57,500 bases of DNA, taken from positions 4,032,501 through 4,090,000 of the forward strand of contig NZ_CP029552.1 in assembly GCF_003173775.1 (NCBI RefSeq), in the 5' to 3' direction. The notes below the pieces were generated by a model that worked only from the letters and a program-made list of their open reading frames with translations, made no database searches and was not told the origin of the DNA. A program made the translations under genes and the position numbers. Below are positions 27,019 through 35,998 of the stretch, piece by piece; the first letter of the stretch is position 1; each line of letters opens with the position of its first letter. The stretch comes from Methylobacterium sp. 17Sr1-1. Lineage in GTDB: Bacteria > Pseudomonadota > Alphaproteobacteria > Rhizobiales > Beijerinckiaceae.

Positions 27019-27909
27019 ATGCATTTCGATCTCGTCGACCTCAGCCTGTTCCGCCACGTGGTCGAGGCGGGCTCGATCACCCACGGGGCGAACCGTGCCA
27101 ACCTGGCGCTCGCCGCGGCGAGCCACCGCATCCGCAGCATGGAGGCCTCGTTGGGTGCCGCCCTCCTCACGCGGGCGCGGCTCGGCGTCACGCCGACCCC
27201 CGCCGGGCGCACGCTGCTCGCGCATGCCCGTCAGATCCTCGGCAATGTCGAGCGGCTGCAGGGGGATCTCGCCGCCTTCGCGGGCGGCGCGGCGGGGCAG
27301 ATCCGGGTCTTGTCGAACACCAACGCGCTCACCGAGTTCCTGCCCGAGGTGCTCTCGGCCTACCTCGCCCTGCATCCGGGCGTGAGCGTCGACATCGAGG
27401 AGCGCCTGTCGGACGAGATCGTCGGCCTCGTCGCCGAGGGCGCGGCGGATCTCGGGCTCGTCGCCGGCACGGTCGAGACCGGCAGCCTCGAGACCCACCC
27501 GTTCCGCCGCGACCGCTTCGTGCTGGTGGTGGCGGAGGGCCATCCCCTCGCCGAGCGAGCGTCGGTTCCCTTCGCCGAGGTGCTGGGCCACGACCTCGTC
27601 GGCCTCGACCGGGCGAGCGCGCTCACCCGCTTCCTCGCCGGCAAGGCCGGGCGCAGCGGCCAGCCCCTGCGCCTGCGGGTGCAGCTGCGCGGCTTCGACG
27701 CGGTGTGCCGCCTCGTCGAGTGCGGGGTCGGACTCGGCATCGTGCCGGAGACGACCGCGCGCCGGGCCGCCCGCACCATGGGCATCGCCATCGTGGCGCT
27801 GGAGGATCCTTGGGCGGTGCGCGACCTGACGATCTGCCTGCGCGACCTCGCCGCCCTGCCCCCCTTCGCCCAGGACTTCGTCGCCCATCTGAGGGCGCCG
27901 CAGGCGTGA
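27019..27909 (+). CDS. LysR family transcriptional regulator
   Basis: This 296-residue regulator starts MHFDLVDLSLFRHVVEAGSI, with a winged helix-turn-helix (about residues 3-62; ANLALAAASHRIRSMEASLG) and a periplasmic-binding-like effector domain (about 90-290). The usual SQP/SQS motif of the recognition helix is replaced by LAAASHRI, as in a distinct CysL/GltC-like branch. GGAGGCGCCGCC precedes the ATG. It is divergent from sdhC; control of sdh is possible by position but not demonstrable. Confidence 0.88.
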   Translation: MHFDLVDLSLFRHVVEAGSITHGANRANLALAAASHRIRSMEASLGAALLTRARLGVTPTPAGRTLLAHARQILGNVERLQGDLAAFAGGAAGQIRVLSNTNALTEFLPEVLSAYLALHPGVSVDIEERLSDEIVGLVAEGAADLGLVAGTVETGSLETHPFRRDRFVLVVAEGHPLAERASVPFAEVLGHDLVGLDRASALTRFLAGKAGRSGQPLRLRVQLRGFDAVCRLVECGVGLGIVPETTARRAARTMGIAIVALEDPWAVRDLTICLRDLAALPPFAQDFVAHLRAPQA

Positions 27910-27977
27910 GGACGCGCGGGTCTGGGGATGCGTTTGGGACCGCGGTCCTTCAGGCCCTGCACACCCGGCCCTTCCTG

Positions 27978-28001
27978 GGGTAAGACTCCCTCGGGTAAGA
28001 C
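27978..28001 (+). promoter_or_regulatory. Direct repeats upstream of mntR
   Basis: GGGTAAGAC occurs at 27978-27986 and again at 27993-28001, with start-to-start spacing of 15 bp, 42 bp before the mntR ATG. The spacing is not a full helical turn. It may be a regulator site or overlapping promoter; no clear -35/-10 pair is seen. Confidence 0.35.
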
Positions 28002-28043
28002 GGTGTCATCCGACGGCGACAGACGAGGCGACGACCCCACCCC

Positions 28044-28502
28044 ATGCAGGATTCCGAACACCCGCGCGAGCCCGCCGCCCTGGTCGATGCCGAGGCGCAT
28101 TCCGCCGGCTTCCGGCAGGTGCGCGAGGCGCGCCGGCTCGAGCTGGTGGAGGATTACGTCGAGTTGATCGCCGACCTGATCGGCGATGGCGGCGAGGCGC
28201 GCCAGGTCGACATCGCGGCCCGCCTCGGCGTGGCCCAGCCGACGGTGGCCAAGATGCTCAAGCGCCTGGCCGAGGACGGCCTGGTGCAGCAGCGCCCCTA
28301 TCGGGGCGTCTTCCTCACCGAGGCCGGCCGGGCGCTGGCCGCGGAGGCGCGGGAGCGCCACCGCATCGTCGAATCGTTCCTGCTCGCGCTCGGCGTCAGC
28401 CCGGATGTGGCGCGCTGCGATGCCGAGGGCATCGAGCACCACGTCAGCCGCGAGACGCTGGAGGCGTTCCGCCGCTTCACCGCCGCCCGGACCGACGCCT
28501 AG
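28044..28502 (+). CDS. mntR: Manganese-responsive repressor MntR (DtxR family)
   Basis: This 152-residue protein has an N-terminal winged helix (about residues 45-95; [25 protein letters not shown]) and a short metal-binding/dimerisation domain ending in [18 protein letters not shown], where the Cys, Glu and His ligands of the Mn site lie. Lacking an SH3 domain, it matches MntR rather than IdeR/DtxR. MntR with Mn(II) represses manganese uptake genes such as mntH, which are not in this window; a manganese catalase gene lies 4.5 kb away. A strong terminator follows immediately. Confidence 0.9.
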   Translation: MQDSEHPREPAALVDAEAHSAGFRQVREARRLELVEDYVELIADLIGDGGEARQVDIAARLGVAQPTVAKMLKRLAEDGLVQQRPYRGVFLTEAGRALAAEARERHRIVESFLLALGVSPDVARCDAEGIEHHVSRETLEAFRRFTAARTDA

Positions 28503-28551
28503 GCAGACCTGCGTTGGCGTGCCAACGCAGGTCTGCTTATGTTTTTGTTTT
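28503..28551 (+). terminator. Strong rho-independent terminator after mntR
   Basis: A perfect 16-bp inverted repeat (28503-28518 with 28521-28536; arm begins GCAGACCTGCG) overlaps the region directly after the mntR stop and is followed by TTATGTTTTTGTTTT. It is the best intrinsic terminator in the window. The convergent chemoreceptor gene ends at 28630, so it may insulate both. Confidence 0.9.
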
Positions 28552-28629
28552 ATCGCAGATTTTTGCCGCAAAACCGGCAACCATTTCTGCGAAATCTGCT
28601 TGGAGCGCGGCGCCAGGCTGAGGCTTCGG

Positions 28630-29916
28630 TCAGGCCGCCCGGACGTTCCTGAGGAAGGCGTCGGTCTGCGCGCTCAGCTCGCGGGAGCGGTCCGACACCT
28701 CGGACGAGGCGCCGATCACCCGCGCGGCGTTCTGGCCGGTCTCCTCGGCGGAGGCCGAGACGCTCGCGGTGCCGCTCATCACGTCGCCGGCCCCGGTCGC
28801 GGCCTGGGAGACGTTGCGGACGATCTCCTGGGTCGCGGCGTTCTGCTCCTCGACCGCCGCGGCGATCGCCGTGGTCACAGAGCTGATCTCGCGGATCCGC
28901 GCGCCGAAGCCGCCGATCGCCGAGACTGCCTGCGCGGTCGAGTCCTGGATCCGGGCGATCTGCGAGGAAATCTCGTCGGTGGCCTTGGCGGTCTGGTTGG
29001 CGAGTTCCTTGACCTCGGCCGCGACGACCGCGAAGCCGCGCCCCGCCTCGCCGGCGCGCGCCGCCTCGATGGTGGCGTTGAGCGCCAGCAGGTTGGTCTG
29101 CCCGGCGATCGACGAGATCAGGCTCACGACGTCGCCGATCTTGCTCACCGCGCCGCTCAGCTCCTGCACCAGGCGCTGGGTCGCGTCGGCCTCGACCACC
29201 GCGGCTTCCGCGAGGCCGGCCGAGCCCTGGACCTGGCGGCCGATCTCGTGGACCGAGCTGCCGAGTTCCTCGGAGGCCGCCGCGACCGTGCCGATATTGG
29301 CCGAGGTCTGCCGGGCGGAGCCCGCCACCTCGCTCGAGCGGGCGCTGGTCTGGTCGGCGGTGCCGGCCATCGCGGCGGCCGCCGACTGCATCTCCGCGGC
29401 GGCGCCGGTCAGGCGCGAGAACAAGGCCGAGGAATCCTGGGCGAAGGCCGCGATCAGCTCCTCGAACCGCCGCGTGCGGGCCTCGTCGGCAGCCTTGGCT
29501 TCCATCTCGGCGTGGATGTCGACCAGCGAGCCGCAGATCCGCAGCGGAACGCCGTGCACGTCGTAGGAAGCGCCGCCGGTGGCGCGGAACCAGCGCGGCG
29601 TCCCGTCCGGCATCACGATCCGGTACTTGACGTCGTAGGCGCCCTTGTTCGCCACGTCCTTGATGGCCGCCGCGAAGGCCGACATGATCCGGTCAACGTC
29701 ATCGCGAAAAATCCGGCTCGACCACGATTCCAGCTTGTCCGGATAGGCCTCGGCCGACGGGTAGCCGACGATGCGGCGGAATTCCGGCGTCCAGGTCACC
29801 TGGGTCTTCGGATGGGTGAGGTCGCCCCGGTACGGGACGACCTCCCACAGGCCCACCCCGGCACGCGTCGCGAGCAGGTCGAGAAAGCCGTCTTTGCGTG
29901 CGAAGCGCTTGAGCAT
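28630..29916 (-). CDS. Soluble methyl-accepting chemotaxis protein with PAS domain
   Basis: This 428-residue receptor has no membrane helix. A PAS/PAC domain occupies about residues 15-135 ([51 protein letters not shown]), followed by a long coiled-coil signalling domain whose hairpin tip is the conserved [20 protein letters not shown] and [15 protein letters not shown]. It should couple to CheA/CheW in a cytoplasmic array and sense an intracellular signal, as in energy taxis. PAS cofactor (haem or flavin) cannot be inferred. It stands alone between terminators. Confidence 0.92.
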   Translation of the reverse strand: MLKRFARKDGFLDLLATRAGVGLWEVVPYRGDLTHPKTQVTWTPEFRRIVGYPSAEAYPDKLESWSSRIFRDDVDRIMSAFAAAIKDVANKGAYDVKYRIVMPDGTPRWFRATGGASYDVHGVPLRICGSLVDIHAEMEAKAADEARTRRFEELIAAFAQDSSALFSRLTGAAAEMQSAAAAMAGTADQTSARSSEVAGSARQTSANIGTVAAASEELGSSVHEIGRQVQGSAGLAEAAVVEADATQRLVQELSGAVSKIGDVVSLISSIAGQTNLLALNATIEAARAGEAGRGFAVVAAEVKELANQTAKATDEISSQIARIQDSTAQAVSAIGGFGARIREISSVTTAIAAAVEEQNAATQEIVRNVSQAATGAGDVMSGTASVSASAEETGQNAARVIGASSEVSDRSRELSAQTDAFLRNVRAA

Positions 29917-30065
29917 CGGGATATCGGTCCGGTTCGTCCTCCGCTGTCACTACAAGCGACCGGTGAATTTAGTCTTACGCAACGGCCGCCACGAGCCGGA
30001 GACGACCGCCGGCGCAAGATCTTACGCCGACGCGGGGCCGAGAGGCGACCGGCCCGCGCCGGTCC

Positions 30066-31112
30066 TCAGCGCGGCATCAGCGCCCAGTAATCGAGGTCGA
30101 GGATCACCGCCGGATCGGTCGCCTCCCCGGCCTTGTCCGGATGGCCGGTGCAGGGCTGGTTCTTGGTCGCGATCGTGCGCAGACGCAGGGCCCCGACATC
30201 CTGGCGCCCGGGCAGCTCGGCGGTCGCCAACACCTCGCTCCAGGCATAGACCGTGTCGCCGGCGAAGAGCGGTGCGACGTGGCGACCGGCGTTGATGCCG
30301 GCGATCGAGAAGGCGTTGCCGAGCCCGTTGAAGCTCAGAGCGCGGGCGAGCGAGATGACGTGGCCGCCATAGATCAGGCGCTTGCCGAAGCGGGTGTCCT
30401 TGGCCGCAAAGCCGTCGAAATGGACCTTGGCGGTGTTCTGGAAGAGCCGGGTGGCGATCTGGTGCTCGGCCTCCTCGACGGTCATGCCGTCGACGTGGTC
30501 GATGCGCTCGCCCACCTCATAGTCACTGAGCCGATGCGGGCTGCCGGCGAGGCCGAGGTCATAGGCCTCCGGCTTCAGGATCGGCAGGGCGGCGGCCAGT
30601 TCTTCCGGCGCCACCGCCTTGGCGAGGCTCGGCACCGCCTCGACCGCGATCCTGGCCTCGGGGTCGCGCTTGCGCACCAGCACCCAGCGGCAATAGCTCA
30701 GCACGGCCTCACCGTGCGCGTCGTATCCGGTGGAACGGACATAGACCACACCGGTCTGGCGGTTCGAGCTCTCCTTGAGGCCGATCACCTCCGAGACCGC
30801 GTTCAGGGTCTCGCCCGGATAGACCGGCCGCAGGAAGCGCCCCTCCGCGTAGCCGAGATTGGCGACCGCGTTGAGCGAGATGTCCGGCACCGTCTTGCCG
30901 AACACGACGTGGAACACCAGCAGGTCGTCGAGGGGCGCCCGGGCGTAGCCGAAAGCCGCCGCGAAGGCGTCGGAGGATTGCACCGCGAAGCGCGGGCCGT
31001 AGAGCGCGGTGTAGAGCGCCACGTCGCCGGTGGTGACCGTGCGCGGCGTGGCGTGGCGGATGGTCTCCCCGAGACGGAAATCCTCGAAGAAACGGCCCGG
31101 GTTGGTCTTCAT
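30066..31112 (-). CDS. meaC: Mesaconyl-CoA hydratase (MaoC-like, ethylmalonyl-CoA pathway)
   Basis: This 348-residue protein has two MaoC-type hotdog halves: the first begins RFFEDFRLGETIRHATPRTV and carries ARAPLDDLLVFHVVFGKTV, the second begins DYEVGERIDHVDGMTVEEAE and includes the R-x-I-Y-G-G-H-V active-site-like region. Length and layout match the enzyme (Mch in Rhodobacter) that converts mesaconyl-CoA to beta-methylmalyl-CoA. In serine-cycle methylotrophs this reaction belongs to the glyoxylate-regenerating ethylmalonyl-CoA pathway, an argument for the host being Methylobacterium. Upstream palindromes at 31125-31176 may regulate it. Other pathway genes are not in the window. Confidence 0.88.
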   Translation of the reverse strand: MKTNPGRFFEDFRLGETIRHATPRTVTTGDVALYTALYGPRFAVQSSDAFAAAFGYARAPLDDLLVFHVVFGKTVPDISLNAVANLGYAEGRFLRPVYPGETLNAVSEVIGLKESSNRQTGVVYVRSTGYDAHGEAVLSYCRWVLVRKRDPEARIAVEAVPSLAKAVAPEELAAALPILKPEAYDLGLAGSPHRLSDYEVGERIDHVDGMTVEEAEHQIATRLFQNTAKVHFDGFAAKDTRFGKRLIYGGHVISLARALSFNGLGNAFSIAGINAGRHVAPLFAGDTVYAWSEVLATAELPGRQDVGALRLRTIATKNQPCTGHPDKAGEATDPAVILDLDYWALMPR

Positions 31113-31124
31113 TGTCGCCCCTTG

Positions 31125-31176
31125 CGAGAGTCACTCTCGTGCGAGAGCCTGCCGGGCGCGGGGCCCGGCAGGCTCT
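31125..31176 (-). promoter_or_regulatory. Palindrome and hairpin upstream of mesaconyl-CoA hydratase gene
   Basis: CGAGAGT-C-ACTCTCG is a perfect inverted repeat at 31125-31139, 13 bp before the start codon, followed by another CGAGAG. Next to it AGAGCCTGCCGGG (31144-31156) pairs with CCCGGCAGGCTCT (31164-31176). The latter is 69 bp past the DUF167 gene stop and could terminate that upstream transcript; the former has the look of an operator. Confidence 0.45.
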
Positions 31177-31244
31177 GGGTGGTTTCGGGCCGCTCGGGAA
31201 GGCGGGCCTCTCCCGGCGATTTGAGGGGCAGGCCCGCCCTACGG

Positions 31245-31574
31245 TCAAGCCCCGCCGGTCAGGCTCTGGAGCCGCTCCGCCAGGGCCGGCCCGTCGCCGG
31301 CGACGCGAAACAGCTTGAAGCGCGCGGTGGCCCCGGTGGCGAGGGTCACCGCGGAGGCCGGCAGGCCGAGGGCGCGCCGCAGCACGTCCCGGATCGCCGC
31401 GTTGGCGGCGCCGTCCTCCGGCGCCGCCCGTACCCGGACCTTCAGCACGGCCGCGCCGTCGTCCCGGGTCTCGACGCCGTCGAGGGCGTCGCGCCCGCCC
31501 CGCGGGGTGGCCCGGATCCGGACCTCGATCCCCTCCGGCGTGACCCGCCAGGGCGGGGTCGGGCCTGGGGGCAC
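31245..31574 (-). CDS. DUF167 (YggU) family protein
   Basis: A 109-residue protein with the DUF167 core: GIEVRIRATPRGGRDALDGV, then VLKVRVRAAPEDGAANAAI and FKLFRVAGD. The P-x-x-x-R-D and A-P-x-x-G-x-A-N motifs are diagnostic. Function is unknown; the fold is alpha/beta and the gene commonly follows yggT, as here, with only 4 bp between them. Confidence 0.85.
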   Translation of the reverse strand: MPPGPTPPWRVTPEGIEVRIRATPRGGRDALDGVETRDDGAAVLKVRVRAAPEDGAANAAIRDVLRRALGLPASAVTLATGATARFKLFRVAGDGPALAERLQSLTGGA

Positions 31575-31578
31575 GGCC

Positions 31579-31866
31579 TCAGACCACGCCGGAGAGGAGC
31601 TCGAACATCAGGTTGCGCAGGAAGAACAGGCCGAGGACCAGGATGATCGGCGAGATGTCGATGCCGCCGAGATTCGGCAGGATGCGCCGGATCGGCCGCA
31701 GGGCCGGCTCGGTCACCCGGAACAGGAACTCCCCGATCTGCGACACGATCGGGTTGCGCACGTTGACCACGTTGAAGGCCACCAGCCAGCTCAGCACGGC
31801 GCTGGCGATGAGCAGGTACACGTAGAGCGTGATGATGTTGTCGATGAGCCAGAGAATCGAGCGCAT
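31579..31866 (-). CDS. YggT family integral membrane protein
   Basis: This 95-residue protein has two membrane helices ([20 protein letters not shown] and [19 protein letters not shown]) flanking the conserved [20 protein letters not shown] loop. The family is implicated in membrane or osmotic homeostasis and cell-division-linked functions but lacks a firm biochemical role. ATG 31866 gives the conserved start [10 protein letters not shown]; it lies 111 bp from the divergent tRNA-Ala gene. Confidence 0.9.
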   Translation of the reverse strand: MRSILWLIDNIITLYVYLLIASAVLSWLVAFNVVNVRNPIVSQIGEFLFRVTEPALRPIRRILPNLGGIDISPIILVLGLFFLRNLMFELLSGVV

Positions 31867-31977
31867 GCGCGGTCCGTGCGAGCCCCGGGGCACCCCGCGC
31901 GCGATTGCGGCGCGGCCGGCCCACCAAGGGAATTGACAGGCTGAGAAGGGCCGGCCTACAAGGCACCCGCCTCGGAC

Positions 31978-32053
<76 letters not shown>

Positions 32054-32161
32054 GGCCTGCCCTTCGTGGTTAACGCAGGGTTGGCATGGTGGCAGGCAGG
32101 TGGTACGGAGCCACCGGGTAGTGACATCGCCTCGGCGATACGACATATACCCGCTTTCGGC

Positions 32162-32251
<90 letters not shown>

Positions 32252-32458
32252 TGGATTTCGTCTTCGAAGGCGTGAAACCGGGATCGGCGTTGACCGGGGC
32301 CCGGTTTTGTCGCGTCTCGTCTGTGCCGGGTGTGTCGGTCGGCGTCGAGATCAGATCCGACGGCGGTCCATCCGACGATCCAGCGAAGGATGGGCGCAGG
32401 GCTTCACCTCTCTCTCGGCGGGCGGCAGAGCTGTCCGGAGAAAAGATGTGGCACGCCT

Positions 32459-32482
32459 CCCCTCTCCCGTGTGGGAGAGGGG
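32459..32482. repeat. Short palindromic repeat (CCCCTCTCCC/GGGAGAGGGG)
   Basis: A perfect 10-bp stem with a GTGT loop lies inside a 719-bp stretch (32238-32956) that has no credible gene. The same arm sequences recur at 32598-32667 and 54951-55035, so this is one of a family of dispersed elements. Confidence 0.6.
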
Positions 32483-32597
32483 CCGGGGGTGAGGGTGACA
32501 CGCTTCAGTATCAAGCACTGAGCGTCGGGCTGCCTGCGCTACGGTCCGATTTCGACTCAGAACCGTAGCACCCTCGCGCGATCTTCGATCGCCCCGA

Positions 32598-32667
32598 CCC
32601 CTCTCCCACACCTTGCAGCGATACCGGGCAAGGATCTCTGGCAAGCCCGGCATCGCCTGGAGAGGGG
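32598..32667. repeat. Palindromic repeat, same family, with internal stem
   Basis: The outer arms CCCCTCTCC (32598-32606) and GGAGAGGGG (32659-32667) pair exactly; inside, GCGATACCGGGC pairs with GCCCGGCATCGC with one mismatch. The rest of 32238-32956 shows unstructured GC-rich sequence and the promoter signals of the catalase gene. Confidence 0.55.
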
Positions 32668-32876
32668 ATCCCGCGCTTGATTTTTAACAGTATTTTGCGG
32701 CGGGCAGCCCCGCGCCCGCGAGGAGGAGGCTCACTCACCGTCTCGCGCAAAGGCAGCGCTGCGGCCCGCCGGAGAAGCCGCCGGTGATTGCCCCTCCCCC
32801 ATTCCCCGCGAAAAAACCCACCCGCCACGCTCGAACCGCCTCACCGGCGAGGCGTTGGTCGGCGATTCCAATACCC

Positions 32877-32890
32877 ATACTGAGTATAAT
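32877..32890 (+). promoter_or_regulatory. Consensus -10 (TATAAT) overlapped by a small palindrome, upstream of manganese catalase gene
   Basis: ATACT-G-AGTAT is a perfect palindrome at 32877-32887, and a full-consensus TATAAT lies at 32885-32890, 67 bp before the start codon. No good -35 at 16-18 bp spacing is visible, which fits an activator-dependent or stress-regulated promoter. Confidence 0.4.
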
Positions 32891-32956
32891 CATCTCAGAT
32901 GGCGTCAGCGGCGCGTCGCGCCCGGGATCACCCCGACGAACGGTCAGGAGACCCCG

Positions 32957-33844
32957 ATGTACTATCACGACAAGCGCCTTCAGTATCCGGTGAAGGTGGA
33001 GAAGCCCGATCCCCTGTTCGCCCGCCAGCTCCAGCAGGCGATCGGCGGCATCGAGGGCGAGATCCGCGTCTGCCTGCAGTACTTCTTCCAGGCCTGGGGC
33101 GCCCGCGGGCCGAGCACGAAGTACCGCGACGTGCTGCTCAACACCGCGACCGAGGAGATCAGCCACATCGAGATGCTGTCGACGGCGGTGGCCCTCAACC
33201 TCGAGGATGCGCCGGCGACGCTCCAGGAGACTTCCGCCCAGGCCAACCCGATCGTCGGCGCGGTGATGGGGGGTGAGCGCCCGCGCCACGTCGTCGAGGG
33301 CATGCTCCAGCGCCACCTGCTCTCCACCGGCATGGCGGCCCTGCCGGTCGATTGCGACGGCGCGCCGTTCGACTGCTCGCACGTCTATGCCAGCGGCAAC
33401 CTCGTCGGCGACATGTTCTGCAACGTGGCGGCCGAGGCGACCGGCCGGACCCTGGCGGTGCGGCTCTACAACTCGACCCACGACAAGGGCATGCAGGACA
33501 TGCTCAGCTTCCTGATCGCCCGCGATACGATGCACCAGCAGCAATGGCTGGCGATCATCGAGGATATGGGCGGGCTGAAGGAGGGGCTGCCGGTGCCCAA
33601 CAGCTTCGATCAGTCGAAGGAAGCGCAGGAATTCAGCTACATGTTCATGGGTACCGAGCGCAACGGGACCCCGGTTCCGCCCGGCCGCTACGCGGAGGGC
33701 CCGTCGATCGACGGCAAGGGCCAGTTCCACTTCCGCGCCTTCGAGCCCCTTGGCGAGGAACCGGTGCTCGGGCCGGCCCGGCCGGATTCCGGGGCCCAGA
33801 AGGAGCAGATGACATCGGCCCCGGTCACCAACAGCAAGACCTAG
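32957..33844 (+). CDS. Manganese catalase (ferritin-like)
   Basis: This 295-residue protein belongs to the non-haem dimanganese catalases, which disproportionate H2O2 in the cytoplasm. The four-helix ferritin-like core carries the ligands: Glu in IGGIEGEIRVCLQYFF, Glu and His in ATEEISHIEML, Glu in NVAAEATGRTLAV and His in ARDTMHQQQW. The N-terminus MYYHDKRLQYPV is typical, and AGGAG stands 7-13 bp before the ATG at 32957. A C-terminal tail (from about 260) is Pro/Gly-rich and not conserved. MntR, 4.5 kb to the left, supplies a manganese link. Upstream lies a TATAAT with a palindrome. Confidence 0.93.
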   Translation: MYYHDKRLQYPVKVEKPDPLFARQLQQAIGGIEGEIRVCLQYFFQAWGARGPSTKYRDVLLNTATEEISHIEMLSTAVALNLEDAPATLQETSAQANPIVGAVMGGERPRHVVEGMLQRHLLSTGMAALPVDCDGAPFDCSHVYASGNLVGDMFCNVAAEATGRTLAVRLYNSTHDKGMQDMLSFLIARDTMHQQQWLAIIEDMGGLKEGLPVPNSFDQSKEAQEFSYMFMGTERNGTPVPPGRYAEGPSIDGKGQFHFRAFEPLGEEPVLGPARPDSGAQKEQMTSAPVTNSKT

Positions 33845-34023
33845 GCCATCAGGCGCGAGGGCGCGCGGGCCGGGCGCCAAGATTGAGCTTGACCTGTGCG
33901 CCCCTGATGTAAGATCGGTTGCCGTTCCTCAGGGACAGGGCGGCAATCAATCACCAGACCCGACGTCGCCCGGGCCGCCCGCGCCCCCGGACGAGGCGGA
34001 CCCACGGTCGGGGAAGGCACATC

Positions 34024-34335
34024 ATGGATTACCAGTACGTCGACGGGCGCCTCCAGATCCGCCGCACTGAGGAGGAGAAAAAGCCTATTCTCCAGCGCCT
34101 CAAGCGCATCGAGGGACAGGTGCGCGGCCTCCAGGCCATGGTGCAGGAGGACCGCTACTGCCTCGACGAGGTGCAGCAGATGAACGCCATCACGGCGGCG
34201 GTGCGCGAGGCGGTGCTCCAGCTCATCAGCACCCATCTCGACGCCTCGGTCGACTACGCGGTCCGCGCCCAGGATCAGGACGGCGCCATCGAAGAAATGG
34301 TACGCGTCCTGCGTGCCGCGCTGCGGCAGACGTGA
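34024..34335 (+). CDS. CsoR/RcnR/FrmR-family transcriptional repressor, FrmR-like ligand set
   Basis: This 103-residue all-helical protein matches the DUF156 family: KKPILQRLKRIEGQVRGLQA in helix 1, DRYCLDEVQQMNAITAAVRE in helix 2 and THLDASVDYAV. C46 and H71 are 25 residues apart, exactly the spacing of C35 and H60 in E. coli FrmR. The position four residues after the His is Ser, where CsoR has Cys and RcnR has His, so a copper or nickel site is unlikely. FrmR senses formaldehyde through Pro2 and C35; Pro2 is absent here. The gene has its own leader of 180 bp and could respond to formaldehyde, relevant in a methylotroph, or to another electrophile or metal. Confidence 0.85.
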   Translation: MDYQYVDGRLQIRRTEEEKKPILQRLKRIEGQVRGLQAMVQEDRYCLDEVQQMNAITAAVREAVLQLISTHLDASVDYAVRAQDQDGAIEEMVRVLRAALRQT

Positions 34336-34496
34336 GGCCCTCCGCCGGGGCCGCTCCGGCCCGGCGACGGCAGATCTCCCCGCGCTGTCCGGTCGCCCTG
34401 GCGGCCTCGGGCGCCGGTCTTATCTAAGGCTCGACTTCCGGCGCGCAGGCCCCCTCAGGACCCTTGCGCGCGCCCTCGCAACGAGCCTCATCCCGC

Positions 34497-35864
34497 ATGT
34501 CCGCCTCCGACAGCGAAGCCAATCGCTTCTCCGCCCGCGCCGCCCGCTACGCGAAGGTCGGCGCCAACGTGGGCGGCGTCGCCGCCCGGATGGCCGGCGC
34601 GCGGCTCCTCGGCCGCAAGGGCGAGGACGTCTCGAGCGCCGCCGCCCTGGCCCAGGCCCTGGGCGGCCTGAAAGGGCCGATCATGAAGGTGGCGCAGCTG
34701 CTCGCCACCGTGCCCGACCTGCTGCCGCCCGAATACGCCGCCGAGCTGCAGAAGCTGCAATCCGAGGCGCCGCCGATGGGCGCGGCCTTCGTCAAGCGCC
34801 GCATGGCGGCCGAGCTCGGTCCGCAGTGGCAGAGCCGCTTCGGCCAATTCTCGCTCCGCCCGGCGGCGGCCGCGTCCCTCGGGCAGGTGCACCGGGCCGA
34901 GAGCCTGGACGGCGTGGCCCTGGCCTGCAAGCTGCAGTATCCGGACATGCAATCCGCCGTCGAGGCGGACCTGAAGCAGCTCGAACTCGCCTTCGCGCTG
35001 CACCGGCGCATCAGCTCGGTCATCGACACCCGCGAGATCGGCAAGGAGATCGGCGACCGGGTGCGCGAGGAGCTCGACTACACGCGCGAGGCCAAGCACG
35101 CCGCCCTCTACGCCGACGTGCTCAAGGGCATCGAGACGGTGCGGGTCCCGGTCGTGTACCCCGAACTCTCGACCAGGCGCCTGCTCACCCAGGGCTGGCT
35201 CGAGGGCGAGAAGATCCTGACCTTCACCGACGGCCCGCTGGAGCTGCGCAACCGCCTGGCGCACGCGATGTTCCAGGCCTGGTGGCACCCCTTCAGCCGA
35301 AGCGCGGTGATCCACGGCGATCCCCATCTCGGCAACTACACCGTCTTCTCGGAGGACGGCGAGCCGCAGGGCATCAACCTGCTCGATTACGGCTGCATCC
35401 GCATCTTCCATCCCCGCTTCGTCGGCGGCGTGGTCGACCTCTACAAGGGGCTGCTGCACGACGATCAGGCGCGCATCGTTCACGCCTACGAGAGCTGGGG
35501 CTTCCGCAACCTCACCCGCGAGCTCGTCGACATCCTCAACATTTGGGCCCGCTTCATCTACGGGCCACTGCTCGAGGACCGGGTCCGCACGGTGGCGGAC
35601 GGCGTCAAGCCGAGCGAGTACGGCCGCCGCCAGGCCTTCGAGGTCCACCGCGCCCTCAAGGAGCGCGGTCCGGTGACGGTCCCGCGGGAATTCGTGTTCA
35701 TGGACCGGGCGGCGGTGGGCCTCGGCGCGGTGTTCCTGCACCTGCGCTCGGAGCTGAACTACCACCGCCTGTTCGAGGCCCAGATCGACCGCTTCTCCCT
35801 CGACGACCTCGCCGCCCGCCAGCACGCGGCGCTGGAGAAGGCCGGCCTGCCGCAACCGGCCTGA
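34497..35864 (+). CDS. AarF/UbiB (ABC1) family atypical protein kinase-like protein
   Basis: This 455-residue protein has the ABC1 kinase-like fold. The N-terminal KxGQ-type extension reads MKVAQLLATVPDLLPPEYA; the Ala-rich nucleotide loop is AAAASLGQVHRAESLDG, the catalytic-like loop VIHGDPHLGNY, and the metal-binding motif LLDYGC (D-Y-G for DFG). UbiB homologues support ubiquinone synthesis, though this shorter, C-terminal-helix-poor type is closer to the AarF/ADCK paralogues whose substrates are unknown. Start MSASDSEANRFS at 34497 is preceded by a weak ribosome site. It stands alone, followed by a long hairpin. Confidence 0.88.
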   Translation: MSASDSEANRFSARAARYAKVGANVGGVAARMAGARLLGRKGEDVSSAAALAQALGGLKGPIMKVAQLLATVPDLLPPEYAAELQKLQSEAPPMGAAFVKRRMAAELGPQWQSRFGQFSLRPAAAASLGQVHRAESLDGVALACKLQYPDMQSAVEADLKQLELAFALHRRISSVIDTREIGKEIGDRVREELDYTREAKHAALYADVLKGIETVRVPVVYPELSTRRLLTQGWLEGEKILTFTDGPLELRNRLAHAMFQAWWHPFSRSAVIHGDPHLGNYTVFSEDGEPQGINLLDYGCIRIFHPRFVGGVVDLYKGLLHDDQARIVHAYESWGFRNLTRELVDILNIWARFIYGPLLEDRVRTVADGVKPSEYGRRQAFEVHRALKERGPVTVPREFVFMDRAAVGLGAVFLHLRSELNYHRLFEAQIDRFSLDDLAARQHAALEKAGLPQPA

Positions 35865-35998
35865 CGGGCGAGGCCATCGGGCGGCCCTTTCGCGACTTTC
35901 GAGTTGGAAAAAGGTGCGGAATCGCACCGGAACCTTCGATCAGGACGGGGCCACAGGTCCCGGTCCGGTACCGAAGAGCCGAATATCCACAAGGATTT

